Shown piece by piece: positions 35,721-48,000 of a stretch of DNA of 64,000 nucleotides. A model generated the notes under the pieces. That model was not told where the DNA came from. It searched no databases and worked only from the letters and a program-made list of their open reading frames with translations. The translations under genes and the position numbers were made by a program. Origin of the DNA: Eretmocerus hayati (Eukaryota; Arthropoda; Insecta; Hymenoptera; Aphelinidae); NCBI GenBank assembly GCA_029851415.1, contig CM056741.1:181058429-181122428 (forward strand), written 5' to 3'. Each line of letters starts with the position of its first letter. Position 1 is the stretch's first letter.

Positions 35721-37120
35721 GCGCAGCGTCGGACCTCTCTCTCTTTCTCATTGCATATTTATCATAAAGGTTTATCCGCGCGATCAGCAAGAGCAAGAGC
35801 CTCGCTATATCACAGCAGCCGACGCAACTCGTCGATTCTTTGCGAACCCTAAAAATTTCACTCTTTCTAGTTTTGATTAATCAAAACGTAATGATTATCA
35901 ACAAATAAAAATGAGATGCCTATCCTATAACAAGTATAACAACTGCCTGTAGGACCCAAAACCTCCTCGAAGTGCTGCCACTGCCATGCGATGCTGTCCT
36001 GTCAAGCCTAAACTGCTGCTGGCTGTGTTGCTGCTTTTAGTGCTGTTATTGTGATAATTTGATGTTTCTCAGTTTTCAGCAGTTTTCAGAGTGCGGTCGA
36101 TCTCGCCTAGCTATTGAATTCTTACAAGTTTTCTGCATGCGGCCTTGCTATACCATGGTCTTATCAAAAGTTTCTCTCCACCACGTGTGACCAATAAGTT
36201 TGTGATTAGTGTTAGCAGATAAAAAAGAATAGGTACCTCTAAGAGTTGAATGGTTTCATCTTTTTGCAAGCTCAGAGAGGAAGTTGAGGCCTCAGTGTGC
36301 AATCAAGTTTTGTGGTGTATGTACAGTAAGCGCGCTGAGCCAAAGTCCTGGTCTTCAAATCATGAAGCACAATCAAGGTGATGAATGATATTTCATGAGA
36401 CACTGTGTGCTTCTTGATTTGTCATTGAATTTAGACTTTCTCCTCACTCTTAGTATTCCATGCTTCAAGAAACTTCAGATGAATGACGGAATGGACTACA
36501 TTCAAAAGTAAAATTGTCACAGTGGCTCTACGCGTTATGAACTTGTTTATTTGAACCATGAAGGATGCGCTTCCTGTCACTTCTTGATGCATCACAGAGA
36601 TTCAACAGTCTCTTTTGGTTGAATTTTCATGGGTCCAGCCATTAAAGTGTAGCATACCATGTGATATTGGGTTAAAGACTCATTCCATTTCTAATAAATT
36701 TCACTCTACTGATCTAGGAATATGATCATCCATGTTCGAGCTTTGGCATGTGATATATCATATGATCTTAACAGATGGAGATGTCCTGATGATAAATTAA
36801 TATGTCATTGGATGTCTTCATATTCTAGTAATAAGGGTAACACAGCCTCTTGAATGTGATTTGACTGTAGCTTGTGAATCAATTCAGAATTATCGGTATG
36901 CTCAACATGAGATGAGGAATTATTTCTGATCAGCCATAGCTGACTGATTTATTCCACTTTTTATCAATTTGCACTCTGAAGCGCTTGAGCAGAAATGAAT
37001 ACCCAAGGAACCTTAAGAATAATATCTCAACAATCTGGCTGATATTAATATCCTTCATTCATGTTCTATATTCCAAGCGATTAGGATAAAACTAAAATTG
37101 AGAAAATAAAATAATTAAAA

Positions 37121-37506
37121 AAAACATTTTAAAAATTCGCTTTTATGTGAACCGTTAAGCATAATAGCATGTCAAAATTTGAAGAAAATGAAAACTGTTA
37201 TCTATGTTTCTGTCATAAACAAAAAGTAAGTCAGTTGACGTCCAGCTTCACGAATTCCATGATTTCAAGATATCAAAATGGTAAAAGCGTGGGTTGTAAA
37301 CTTGACACATCAAGAGTAGTTTTCAACAATCAACCCACGCTTTTACCATTTTGATATCTTGAAATCATGGAATTCGTGAAGCTGGACGTCAACTGACTTA
37401 CTCTTTGTTTATGACAGAAACATAGATAACAGTTCTCATTTTCTTCAAATTTTGACATGCTATTATGCTTAACGGTTCACATAAAAGCGAATTTTTAAAA
37501 TGTTTT
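37121..37506. repeat. long fold-back: 176-bp inverted arms about 99 percent identical, 34-nt loop
   Basis: The left arm 37121-37296 and right arm 37331-37506 are reverse complements with only two differences (A/G in AAAATGAAAAC and in CAAAAAGTAAG). The loop is 37297-37330. A/T runs of unequal length lie just outside both arms, with weak similarity continuing a further 15-20 bp. The transcript would fold into a very long dsRNA stem. There is no coding content, and both arms give shadow frames. It could be a snap-back or MITE-type element, or a hairpin-RNA locus. Confidence 0.92.
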
Positions 37507-38167
37507 TTTTTTGAATAATTTTAAGGTTATGAATTTCTCTTATATCGATCGAGTTATGTAGATTGAAATAATCTCTTGAAACTAATGCAAATTAATGATC
37601 TGTACCATTTGTAAGATTCTGATTCATCATCAACAAATGATTTTAAAGAACATCGTTCAATATTATTCTGATTAAATCGATATGTGAGAATTAATCATAT
37701 TCTTTCACTGCTCATCTAGGTTAACGCGGGAGTCTCTACAACAGATTCAATTTCGGAGAAACGTTTAAATTGGGAATGACAAAGATTGAATGACAATGAC
37801 AGCATTTCAATTTTACAAATTGGTAAAAACGATAATCGAGTTTCGAACTGATTTTCCAAAGTGGATCATCGAGAAATATCAGATGTTCGCACCCCACAGT
37901 AGAAAAATCGGTATCAAACCCTCGTGTGTATATATATATATCACTCCTGGTAGTTCTACGTACAGCCAAGTACCATTTAATCCCATATCAGAAATTAAGC
38001 TCGTTTTGCAACGAAATTGTGCTGATTCGCAACTCTCTTTACACCACTCGCTCCAAGTACTGCAGATGGAGGAAAAATGCGAGAAGTACGTGGATATCCA
38101 CTACTTCGATTACAACACGAAACAATTACAAAGAAAGAGAGCAAAAGAGAGACACAAGCTTTGTAAT

Positions 38168-38192
38168 ACTTACTACTACTACTACTACTACT
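38168..38192. repeat. (ACT)8 trinucleotide tract
   Basis: About eight uninterrupted TAC/ACT units. Confidence 0.9.
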
Positions 38193-38983
38193 GAAGGGGT
38201 AGCTTTTTCATCGCTTAATTGTAATTGAACAGAGCTAAGCTCCAACGGCTACGAGAAGCTGTACAGTAGTCGAAGAATTCGAACGAGAGTAACTCGCTCA
38301 AGTTAAACAAGTTATATGAGTAGCTAGAATGAACGCACCAGAGATCGAAAAGGGCGTCCTTCTCGATCTTCCCTCATCATCACTTTTTACCCTTGTATAT
38401 ATCATCACTCCACCTAAACTACAGTATATGTATAATTGAAGTAAATTCCGGTATAGTATATGTTAGAACGAGAAGCTTCCCCTATACAAATTTGCCAAGT
38501 CGACACAATTGCGAAAATTTGCAAAACGCCTCGCTGAGCGTAAAATTTGTATCAATTAATTAGGTAGTCGCTCTCTGCAGTGCTGCCACGACAACCATCA
38601 TCAAGACTATATTACGCACGACTAAGCAAACTCTCGACGCGTATCCATAGTTTTACTTTCGTCTCTCATCGCAACGTTATAAGAACGAACTGAGAAGTTA
38701 TGCTATGCATCGGTATAATTCAAAAGCACGTAAACAACGATTAACTTTAATCGAGACTTATTATACAAGCTATACGCAAGAGTTGCTTCTTCCCTTAAAT
38801 AGCATCCCTGACTTAATTCAGCAACTGATATACATATACATGTAGGCACATAGTGAGTAATAATCCTCTTTTAAGGAACCTTGCTGTAAACATAACATCG
38901 GTTGCGCGTTTCGCATACTTGTCCACATACTTCTGTATAACCTTCCTTCACACCTCACCCACCCATCCACTCACTCACCCACA

Positions 38984-39011
38984 CATACATACATACATAC
39001 ATACATACATA
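38984..39011. repeat. (ATAC)7 tetranucleotide tract
   Basis: About seven ATAC units after a CCCA/CTCA-rich stretch. Confidence 0.9.
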
Positions 39012-39501
39012 GACTACATCTTCCAGAAAGGTACACTACCTTTAGGATGTGCCCAGAGGAGTTATAGTAGGTGATATTCGACCCCTTAACGACCTCTCTT
39101 CTCGCAACGCGCATTTTGGAGGTACCAAAATCCATGGAGAGGGAATAAGATTCCCCTAGAAATTGTAGGCGCCGTACATATATGTATATATAGTTTGAGT
39201 TTTTTCTTCACCAAAAGTAGCTTCTCCCAGTCCTGGTGTGAGTGATACAGTACCCAAGGGACGCGTCGTCGTAGTAGTATCTCGAGTAGTATTCCCTCTG
39301 ATGCCACAAAGAAGGAGAAATACCAAGAGTAACTTGAATATGTACTCCCATTGCCACTGCTTGGCGCGACGATAATTAACGTAACGACCAAAGACTCCTA
39401 TATACGACTGAAAGACCAAGACTAAGACAACGACGGCGACGACGACGCAGATGTAGAGAAGAGCTTATAAATGCAGAGGTGGAAGGAAGAAAAATTGGAG
39501 C

Positions 39502-40043
39502 TCTCTTTTTGTATTAGATGTATATTAGGGATATCCGTTTCATTTGGGTCATTTGTAACCAGGTGAGACTATGCACTGGAAGGTTAGAATTACAAAAAAA
39601 AGTTCAACCTTGCGGGCCCTGGATTTGTCCCAAACTTTGAGAATCATATTCATTAAATCATGCTGTTTTGGTGAAAAATGAAGATAGCTCCAAGAATTAA
39701 ATTTCGTGGGCCTTCGATTTTGAAGCACAACTATGAAGATTATTGCCCATATGAGTGGTTTAAAATATCAAGTCTCTTTTTGTATGAGATGTATGTTAGG
39801 GATATCCGTTTCATCTGGGTCATTTGTAACAAGGTGAGACTATGCACTGGAAGGTTAGAATTACAAAAAAAAGTTCAACCTTGCGGGTCCTGGATTTGTC
39901 CCAAACTTTGAGAATCATTCCTCATTAAATCATGCTGTTTTGGTGAAAAATGAAGATAGCTCGAAGAATTAAATTCTATGGGCCTTCGATTTTGATGCAC
40001 AACTATGAAGATTAGCATTGCCCATATGAGTGGTTTAAAGTAT
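39502..40043. repeat. two-copy tandem duplication, 271-bp unit
   Basis: Copy 1 (39502-39772) and copy 2 (39773-40043) both begin TCTCTTTTTGTAT(T/G)AGATG and share about 94-95 percent of positions over their full length, with small indels such as ATTATTGCC versus ATTAGCATTGCC. No TIRs or coding frame were seen. It looks like a segmental tandem duplication or a two-unit piece of a satellite-like repeat. Confidence 0.9.
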
Positions 40044-40349
40044 CAAGTCCATTTTTGAAACTCCTTTATCCTGATGCGGTCTCCAGCAAATTAACACCAT
40101 GAATGGAAGACATTTGGGAATTATGATCCAAGTCGAAGAACATTATGGGAAAGATGGAAAAAATCTTCAGCAGAAGATAAGTTTAAATCCGCCAAAACAT
40201 GGGAAATTGTTTAAGCTGATTTTGTGCATTTTTTCAAAAGTGGACTCATCGTCAGTCCACTTTGATTCTTAACTACACATATAGGCCCAGTACCTTCCAG
40301 GCAATAACAAGTTTCCCAGTTCGATCCTGGGTCCAGGCATTTTATTATT

Positions 40350-40500
40350 CCTGATGTTATTCACATGCACTTTTTCCTTAATTAAAATCTCGCCGATCAA
40401 ACCCCGATCGATAATTTCTCATTAAAAATGGCCTCAAATCCAAAGTCAACAATAGAGAAATAAAAATTAGTCCTCCAATGCCGATTTACAAATTTAACAT
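40350..40500. repeat. dispersed repeat, copy A
   Basis: It shares an ordered series of phrases with 55478-55632: CGATCGATAATTTC(T/C)CATTAAAAATG, CTCAAATCC, ATAGAGAAAT, TAGTCCT and CGGATTTAC-like. Overall similarity is about 75 percent by eye, in the same orientation. It is an old interspersed-repeat remnant of unknown class. Confidence 0.75.
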
Positions 40501-43500
40501 CATTGCTCCACAGCTGTATAACTCACGATAGGAGGCCCATGGGATTCAACTCTCGAAGATATCTTATAATTTTTCATCGAAACAGAACGACGATTACCAG
40601 AGTTTAGGACAAATCCAGGATTGGCAAGAACCTTTCCTTGTTAGAGGTTATGCCAAGTATGACCAGTGAAGAATGGAGGAGTTGTGAAGGTATAAAAAGT
40701 GCCAATTTCTGTGATGATTGTGCATGAAAAGAGAATGTAGAAAACACTGGTAGCACGAACAATGAACTCTGTAACATGGTTCGAAGATTGTATGAGAGCT
40801 ACTTTGGAGGACTTCAAAGCCTTTGTACCAGCCAAGTTTTTAGTTTGAAGTAACGAGGTCAGTATATAGTCTACAATTCGAGCTTCACTTTGAAGAAAAT
40901 TTTTGAAGCGCAAAGCGGTACGACACAATTTTCAACATGAAACTGTTTGAATTTGTGGAAATCTGGGAAATAACATCAACTTTTAGCTGTGAATAAAATA
41001 GTTTTGACTACGACGCCAACGAAAGTATAGAAAATACAGCACGTGTAAATGCTTTCGCGTGTTTTGGAGAGGTTAGCCGCATCGGTTATTATAACATACA
41101 GAAACTGGGGCATCGACCCGCAGCCACGAGACTCGTATTGCGTCACTGTAGCATACTACTGACCAGTAAAACCTTGGAGTAAGTATCCTTTCATTCCCAT
41201 TACTACGCATACCTAACATCGCTATCCCTTTGAAATACTAATATTACCTTCTTGTACACTCCCACAGAAAAAAATTACTGTCTAATAATCGAGTCACTCA
41301 ATTTCGGCATTCTCAGATCTATTTGAGTGCGTATAGTGGTTGAAAGCCTACCTACACTAGTTTTAACTGATTTACAAAAAAAAATTTATGTGAAATAGAA
41401 GAAGGCCAAGAAGTGCTTGGATGACTTGAATCGTATCATGACCGCACGTGAATGCTATAATAAACGGATAGGATTCATTATGAGCTACTCCACCCTCGTG
41501 AGAACGTTTAGTAATATACATATATTGAGTGACTTTCAGCTGTTGGAAGAATATTCGGTAATAATTTTGAGCTTTGAAAAAAGGGATACTTTCATCATGA
41601 GTGCCACACGTGTGATGGTTGAAGGCTATGCGACTCTCTCTTGGACGCTTGATATCCAAATTTAGACTATAGGTTGAAAACCATGGATGGTGTAAAAGAC
41701 CTTTGTACGTCACTCATGTAAAGTTATAACGCTTGACTGGCTCGCATTCGACTTGAGACACGATTATTTGAGGAGTAAAGGATTTCTGAAAAAAGTGAAG
41801 TGGGATGTACAAATTGAGGACTGGGAACAGGAGTATAAAAAATAGAGTGGACGAGAAAATTTATGCACACTATCCCAAAATTTGAGTTGGAACCTAAAAA
41901 ATTCCTTCACATTGGCGAAGGATGCTATAGTATAGTTGTACCTTTTTCGAGTAGTGCCGAAAAGGAAGCTCGCGTCCATCCCAAGGTCCATCCCAAATTG
42001 AAAGAGGTTCATGGGATATCTCCAAACTCAGTATAAAATCCAACACCAACGCAAAAAAGCGTAGAGACGCAGCTTACCCCTCTAACCTCCCATTCAATCT
42101 CATTCGACGAAAGTATCGTACTTTTTTTTGGAAACGAAGGAAACTCCAACGGAGATTTTACCCTTTGCCAAAAGAAATTCGTACAAAGTATAGATAGATA
42201 AAATAGGAGGAGAAGACGATCGTAAAATTCTGCCCCTCTTTATCGTTGAAAATACGACCCACACAGTGAAATTGTGCAAGGAACGTATATTTGAATTTGG
42301 GCGGTTACTATCTATGATACCGAGCTTGCGGAAAGAGAGAGCTTTGCTTTAAGTTGAAAACCGATCGAAGGATAGCCCTGTTGTATGTATTCCGTTGCCT
42401 ACTGTACAGAGCAAATTGTCCCGGTGAAGATATCGATGGAGCTTTAGAGAGATCGTGACTGAGGGTAATTTTGTTGAACTATCGGTGGGTATCGATTTTC
42501 AAGGTTGTTTTCTTCTATTTTGTTTGTTTGGAGACGACTAGACGAGTCTGAAGCAAGGTTTAAATAATGCAAAGGGTTGACGACCTGTTCGATTCTTTCG
42601 CATTAGAAATCTCAAGGTTCTGTGGAAGAAAAATCGAAAGAAAACGATATTATATATTGCATACTGTTTGTTACATCATACCTCATGCCATCAGGAATGC
42701 CAAGTCTGTGTGTTTAACGGTAAAGTATGACGTACCTGAAACAGAAAAAAGAATTTTCATTATTTCCTTTGTTATGGAAATATTTTTCACAAAGGAATCG
42801 CTACGATAATAAGTATTGGAGCAGAAGTCCAATTCTTTGAAGGCACCTTATACATACAGTCGCATTCCTAGACACCACCTCATTCTGCTATATTTCAAAA
42901 TCAAACATACACTCGTCTCATGAAAAATAAAAAATACGCATTCCAAGATCATAGCAAGTCCTCAAAGATCAAGATATCTCGTCTGCCAAGAAGCAACTCT
43001 AACCTCAATCTACATCTTTGACCAACAACGACAAACAAACGTAAGTGTGTACATGAGCCACCCGAGATAATCTCGTCGCATCATAGTAAGAAAACACACT
43101 GTTCACGTAATTAATTTAGTCGTTTAATTAGAGGCTCGTCAGAGAGCGCGCAAATTCGAATGAACCAGGTGCAAAACGAATGAAATCCTTCACTACCCTT
43201 TTCCAGGATATCTTTTCAAAATTACCCCAAAGACTTTTCTCTGAGCAAAGACATTTGGTGTACGGATTGCGTTGAAATTAAGCGGTTTCTCACCCATACC
43301 TCGTCTCTTGCCATGTACATATAGTTATGTATTTATGTATATATATATAGTGTGAGAGGTAAAAGGGGTGTCGACGCAGTCAAGGTGCTAACTCGAGTAG
43401 AGTAACGGTCAAAGTGGACTTTAATTAAGAAGTAACCGCGCGCGAACAGCGGCCTGACGACGACGACGACGACGAGGTTAGCCGTGCTGAAAATTAAAGA

Positions 43501-43519
43501 CGAAAAAGAGAAGAGATAG

Positions 43520-43522
<3 letters not shown>

Positions 43523-43562
<40 letters not shown>
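43523..43562. repeat. (GA)20 microsatellite
   Basis: About 20 uninterrupted GA units, with a (GAC)n tract about 50 bp upstream (43456-43475). Confidence 0.94.
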
Positions 43563-43565
<3 letters not shown>

Positions 43566-44840
43566 AGCTACTATAACTGCTGCTGCTGCGTCAACTCGAG
43601 CGCAAGTTCTCTACAGAGCTTTTGTGAGTAAGTAGTAGTAAATATATAGGTATATATCGTGTTGTATGTTGTATGTTGTAGCAGCAGGTGAGTTTAACTT
43701 GGACATTGGTACTATCAGAGATACTGGCAAGAAGGATTGGAGAGAGAGCTTAACGTCGATCTTTTTCTACCTAGTTTCCACCCTATCGCTCCGTGTAAGT
43801 ATTAGTTGACCACGGGGCATCTGTGCTCCATCTCCAAGCTTTACGTGATTTCTGAGAGCTTGCGAGACGGTAACAGTGAGCTAGTCTCTGAATTCGATTC
43901 TCTTTGGCACAAATGGGTATCTACATTTACGGAGATTTTCATGAGTTTGAGAGGTTAGGTTATACATAGGGTATCGTAAGAGGATGGAAACCTTTGACGA
44001 GAATGTCCTGTAACTTGGATGTGCTACTTGGTAGTGGTTGTGTGAAGCTTGCGCAAGCTCTAGATTTCCTCTCTCAACGAATTTATTGAAGTAGGTTTTT
44101 CTTTATTCAAGATTGAGAGTAAAACCAGTGTTGTGATTTGCTATTTTTTTCAATTATTGGTGTGCTCCTGAAAGAAATTGATGCAATAGTTGCAAGTTTC
44201 GGCATTCGATGTCTTGGAAACTTGACGCAATTTTCGGGAGATTTTGATTTGATTGTTAGACGATAGAAAATTTGACCAAGTCAATGATTTTGAATCAAAG
44301 AATGTCAATCTTTCGTCAAGTTTTACTGGTTCTTATGGCACTCAGCATTAATAAATAATACTAAATTTCTACCATATGGAAATTGATGAAAATTATGAAT
44401 TTTTGAATTAGATTTACGAGACAACAAAAACTTGAGCAGGTTCATAAATTTGAGTATAAATCTAGTTTCCGCGTTACAAGAGACTTGATGTACGCTGTAA
44501 GATTGTGATGATGACTACACTCGTAACTGCAGAAGCGCTTTCACGTAAATTAGTAATTCTAATGCAGATGCATGTCCGCGATTACAGTTAAGCGTGTAAG
44601 TGCATATTATATATCGTATGATACAACTTTTTTACTTATAATAAGCAAGAGATATGTTATCTGGTACCGTTGCTTCCAAGTCGTTATTATTCATGAAATC
44701 ATATAACATAAATCATGCTCATAGATCTTTTCCGTCAACCACCTGATTCTAAGCTAATTTTCATACAAATGAATGATTCTACATGAACTCTATTGTACCC
44801 TCATCTCTCGAATATTTAAGAAATCGAATTTTCATTGCAG

Positions 44841-45047
44841 TTAATATTCATAATGCCCAGGGATCATCCAATCTTTGCAATCCTGGAAGAAATGAAAATT
44901 CTTCATCTCATCGATCAGTCACCTTATAACGAGAAAACTTGTAGAAAAAACTTCAGCAGTCATCGGCAAGAACACAAAGTAAAAGAATATGACCGCATTT
45001 TTGTTGATAAAGTAGATAAAAAACAAGAGCATTGCACCTCTTCTTAG
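44841..45047 (+). CDS. candidate terminal coding exon, unrecognised
   Basis: After a plausible acceptor (TTTTCATTGCAG) a frame of 68 codons stays open to a TAG at 45045. The peptide is rich in charged residues (Glu, Lys, His, Asp), with a codon mix less repetitive than the neighbouring chance frames. No domain is recognised, and no upstream exon or poly(A) signal was identified. It may be a last exon of a host gene or a chance ORF. Confidence 0.18.
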   Translation, partial: LIFIMPRDHPIFAILEEMKILHLIDQSPYNEKTCRKNFSSHRQEHKVKEYDRIFVDKVDKKQEHCTSS

Positions 45048-48000
45048 AATAAGTACGAAATCAACAAACAACATCCGCCCGTCTGTTTCAAGACTCATCA
45101 GGGGGTCGAATTATTAATATTCAAAGCGTAGCCGCAGGAGCTACTGCTCACACCAACATTTTATGTATATCTATAGATGCATCCCAAGAATGAGAGATCC
45201 CTATCAAATCAAGAAAGCCAGTTGCCGCCGCGCGACGGCTTGCTGTCAACATCAGAGTAAAACGCGCGGACCCCGGAGAGAGACACCATCAGTGATATAG
45301 TCTCTCTGGCATCTGGGATGCTAAGGGAATATCAAAAACAGCAATTTCCCACAGAGAGTGAGATGTCTCATCATCAAGAGAAAAGCAGACGACAACAAAG
45401 AGGGCGCCTCTGTATGTACCAGTATAGTACAGAAACATCAGAATGAAAACGAGACAGACCAGAGTAGTGCTAATTCGTTGCAAAGAGTATAGTATAGTAG
45501 TATATACAACGAGTTGATGCTTTAGCGTACGCTGAACCCGAGGTTTCATTCAACTCTTTACATCTTACAAACTGAGAATTGTGTATTAGTGTAGGTGACT
45601 CTGAACGACTAAGTACGTGACGACACGAAGAAGGTGTATGACCCAAGAGAAAAGTGAAGTGCATCCTATATTATCAAGTATGACTATATATATACATAGA
45701 CTACAACAGTAGCTGGGATACAAGGTCTTTGTGTCTCAACGTGGCCATCTCACCTGAGCACGTGAGACTACTTCTCTTTGGATTATAACAATGACACCTC
45801 CGCACTTGGTTCTTCTACACTTGTTCTTATACAAGTATATATATATTCCATGGAAACCTTTCCATAGACTCATAGACTGTATTATTCTTACAGAACATGA
45901 AGAAATTTTGCGCGCACAGACTGCAGAATCGATCGAGCTTGGGAAAGGGATTCGGTCACGTTTGGCGGGAACAACATAACCCAAGATACGAGAGAGAAAA
46001 GGCGGACAACCCTGGTATACCTTTGATTCAGCGAAATTTGAGACTTCAGCAAGTGCCCGCACGCGGGGGGTGCACATATATATGTAGACACTAGATACAT
46101 ACTTGGAACCTCGACAGTATAGCCAATCTAAGAGCACAAGAGGGTATATAGGAGGAATCTATCGAGAAATTTGACACGAGACGGAGCTCTTGAAAACCCT
46201 CCTTCCGCACCTTACGAAAACCCTGCACGTGCATCATGCATACATGGGGTTCTCTGGTTCTAATATATATACTTATAGGTTGGATGTATACTCCGAAAAA
46301 AATACACCCCCAGGGCTCGTTTCGCGCGTCAACGGCATTCATTCGATTCGGCCTTTTGTTCTTACGCGCACGCGTCTTCTTACTATATAACCTAACCTAT
46401 ACAACATAGATGCGCACCTGTTATATGGAGATGTTTGGAAGTATACACTGGAGACACTTTCTTATATATAGAGGATTTTCGATTGCAAAGGCTGCTGAGA
46501 GAATGAGAGGTATCGAATTTCCCTCAGTCCATTGTTCTTACTTTTATCCCGTGTGCGATGTGGGGGTATAGACGACCCTAACCTCTGTATCATAGGAAGT
46601 TTCACGTTTGTGAGGGTTCTGAATGACTGGTAAAGCATTTATCGGGATAGCTCGTTTCTGGTTGTCTTTCATTAACGGATAGAGAAGCGAATGGACACGT
46701 CCCTCTGCTGAATTCCAGGGCAATCTCTTTTTCTGTACCTTGCAACCATTTCATCACTACCATACCGAGATCGGATTAAATGGAACGAGAGAGAGCGTGT
46801 AGCGAAAAAAAAAAGATACTGGGATTCGGTCAAAGTGAAGAGCTTTTTCGGCAAGTGAACAGGAGGTTGTTGTGTATGTATATGTACGGGTCGCGTCGTC
46901 TGCTCTTTCTAAAGCTTTTTTTCGCACGTACGACACGTAAGGAAAGAGCAAGCAACAGTCGAGATTCGTATGGCTTCACATAGGATTTTTCATTTTCTAC
47001 CTCGTTCGGTCTCCTCTTGGTCCATCAAGAAAAAAAAAAAAAAAAGAAAGGCGGCAACACAAGCCCTATCCGCACGGTTTACCCCATCAAGTATAGGTGG
47101 CATAGGGATAGGTGGTATACGGTATAAAACCAGGAAAAGGCTCTTTGCGATGCTAGACGCGTTTTCAGAGAGTCGTACACCCCGAAAATCGCCTTTGCGA
47201 TCATCCCTGCTCTAATCATGCTCTTTCTATCTCTATCTTCCACTTTTCTATCCACTCCATAACCTTCTCTCTGCAACGTATGGATGGCTTTTTCAACGTG
47301 TGCAGTATAGAAGTATAGAATATATAGATAGATATACAATGTTATCTTTCACATTTCGCGGATGAAAGGACTTATTCGGGGCATCATCTTGCAATTTTGC
47401 CAAAGCGTATGTTCACGGTATTGGAAAGCTCAATACAGAGAGAGGATTAGATTGAGGATTACGTTCGATAACTTCATTGACTCGATATATTGAAAATGGA
47501 TGTACATATATGAGTGAGCGAGTAGGGGAGATGAAGGTATTAATAATAGTGGTTCGATGCAGGTTCGGATATCGAGCTTTTGTGCTCATGAATGAGCAAC
47601 TCGCTGATTAATCCGTGTAGATAAAGCACGTATGAGACATTTTGGTCGTTATTTTCATCTTTTTAGGGTGGAAGTTTTTCATACCGGACCTTCGACAAGA
47701 TTGAACAAAATCTGGAAATTGATATCCGTCAACAATCGGATATCAAGACTTATATAGGGCTTATAAGAATCTTGTTGGTACCTACGAAGGTTCTTTACGT
47801 TTCGAAAATTCAAGTTTTTGGAACTAATGTTCCACATTCACAAAGGAAATCTAGATCCGAAACTGCATAAACCTATGACCAGGAACCATAGAAAGAAACC
47901 AAATTTACCACGTAATTTTGTATCATCAAGTTAGTAGTACCTCCATACTTGACTCAAGACATACCTCAGGGTTCATTCCGCTGAATCTGTATAGTAATGA

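Larger units (their letters stand above)
31254..37120. other. gene-less stretch
   Basis: No recognisable gene. It holds a short G11 run near 31660, ACT trinucleotide repeats near 33743, and a GC-rich patch at about 35585-35720. Open frames are short and overlapping. Confidence 0.45.
37507..39501. other. gene-less stretch
   Basis: No gene recognised. It holds (ACT)8 at 38168-38192 and an ATAC tract at about 38984-39011. Short frames near 37790-38228 overlap in several registers. Confidence 0.45.
40044..44840. other. gene-less stretch
   Basis: It holds the first copy of a dispersed repeat (40350-40500), GAC and GA tracts, and unrecognised short frames. Nothing identifies a host gene. Confidence 0.45.
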
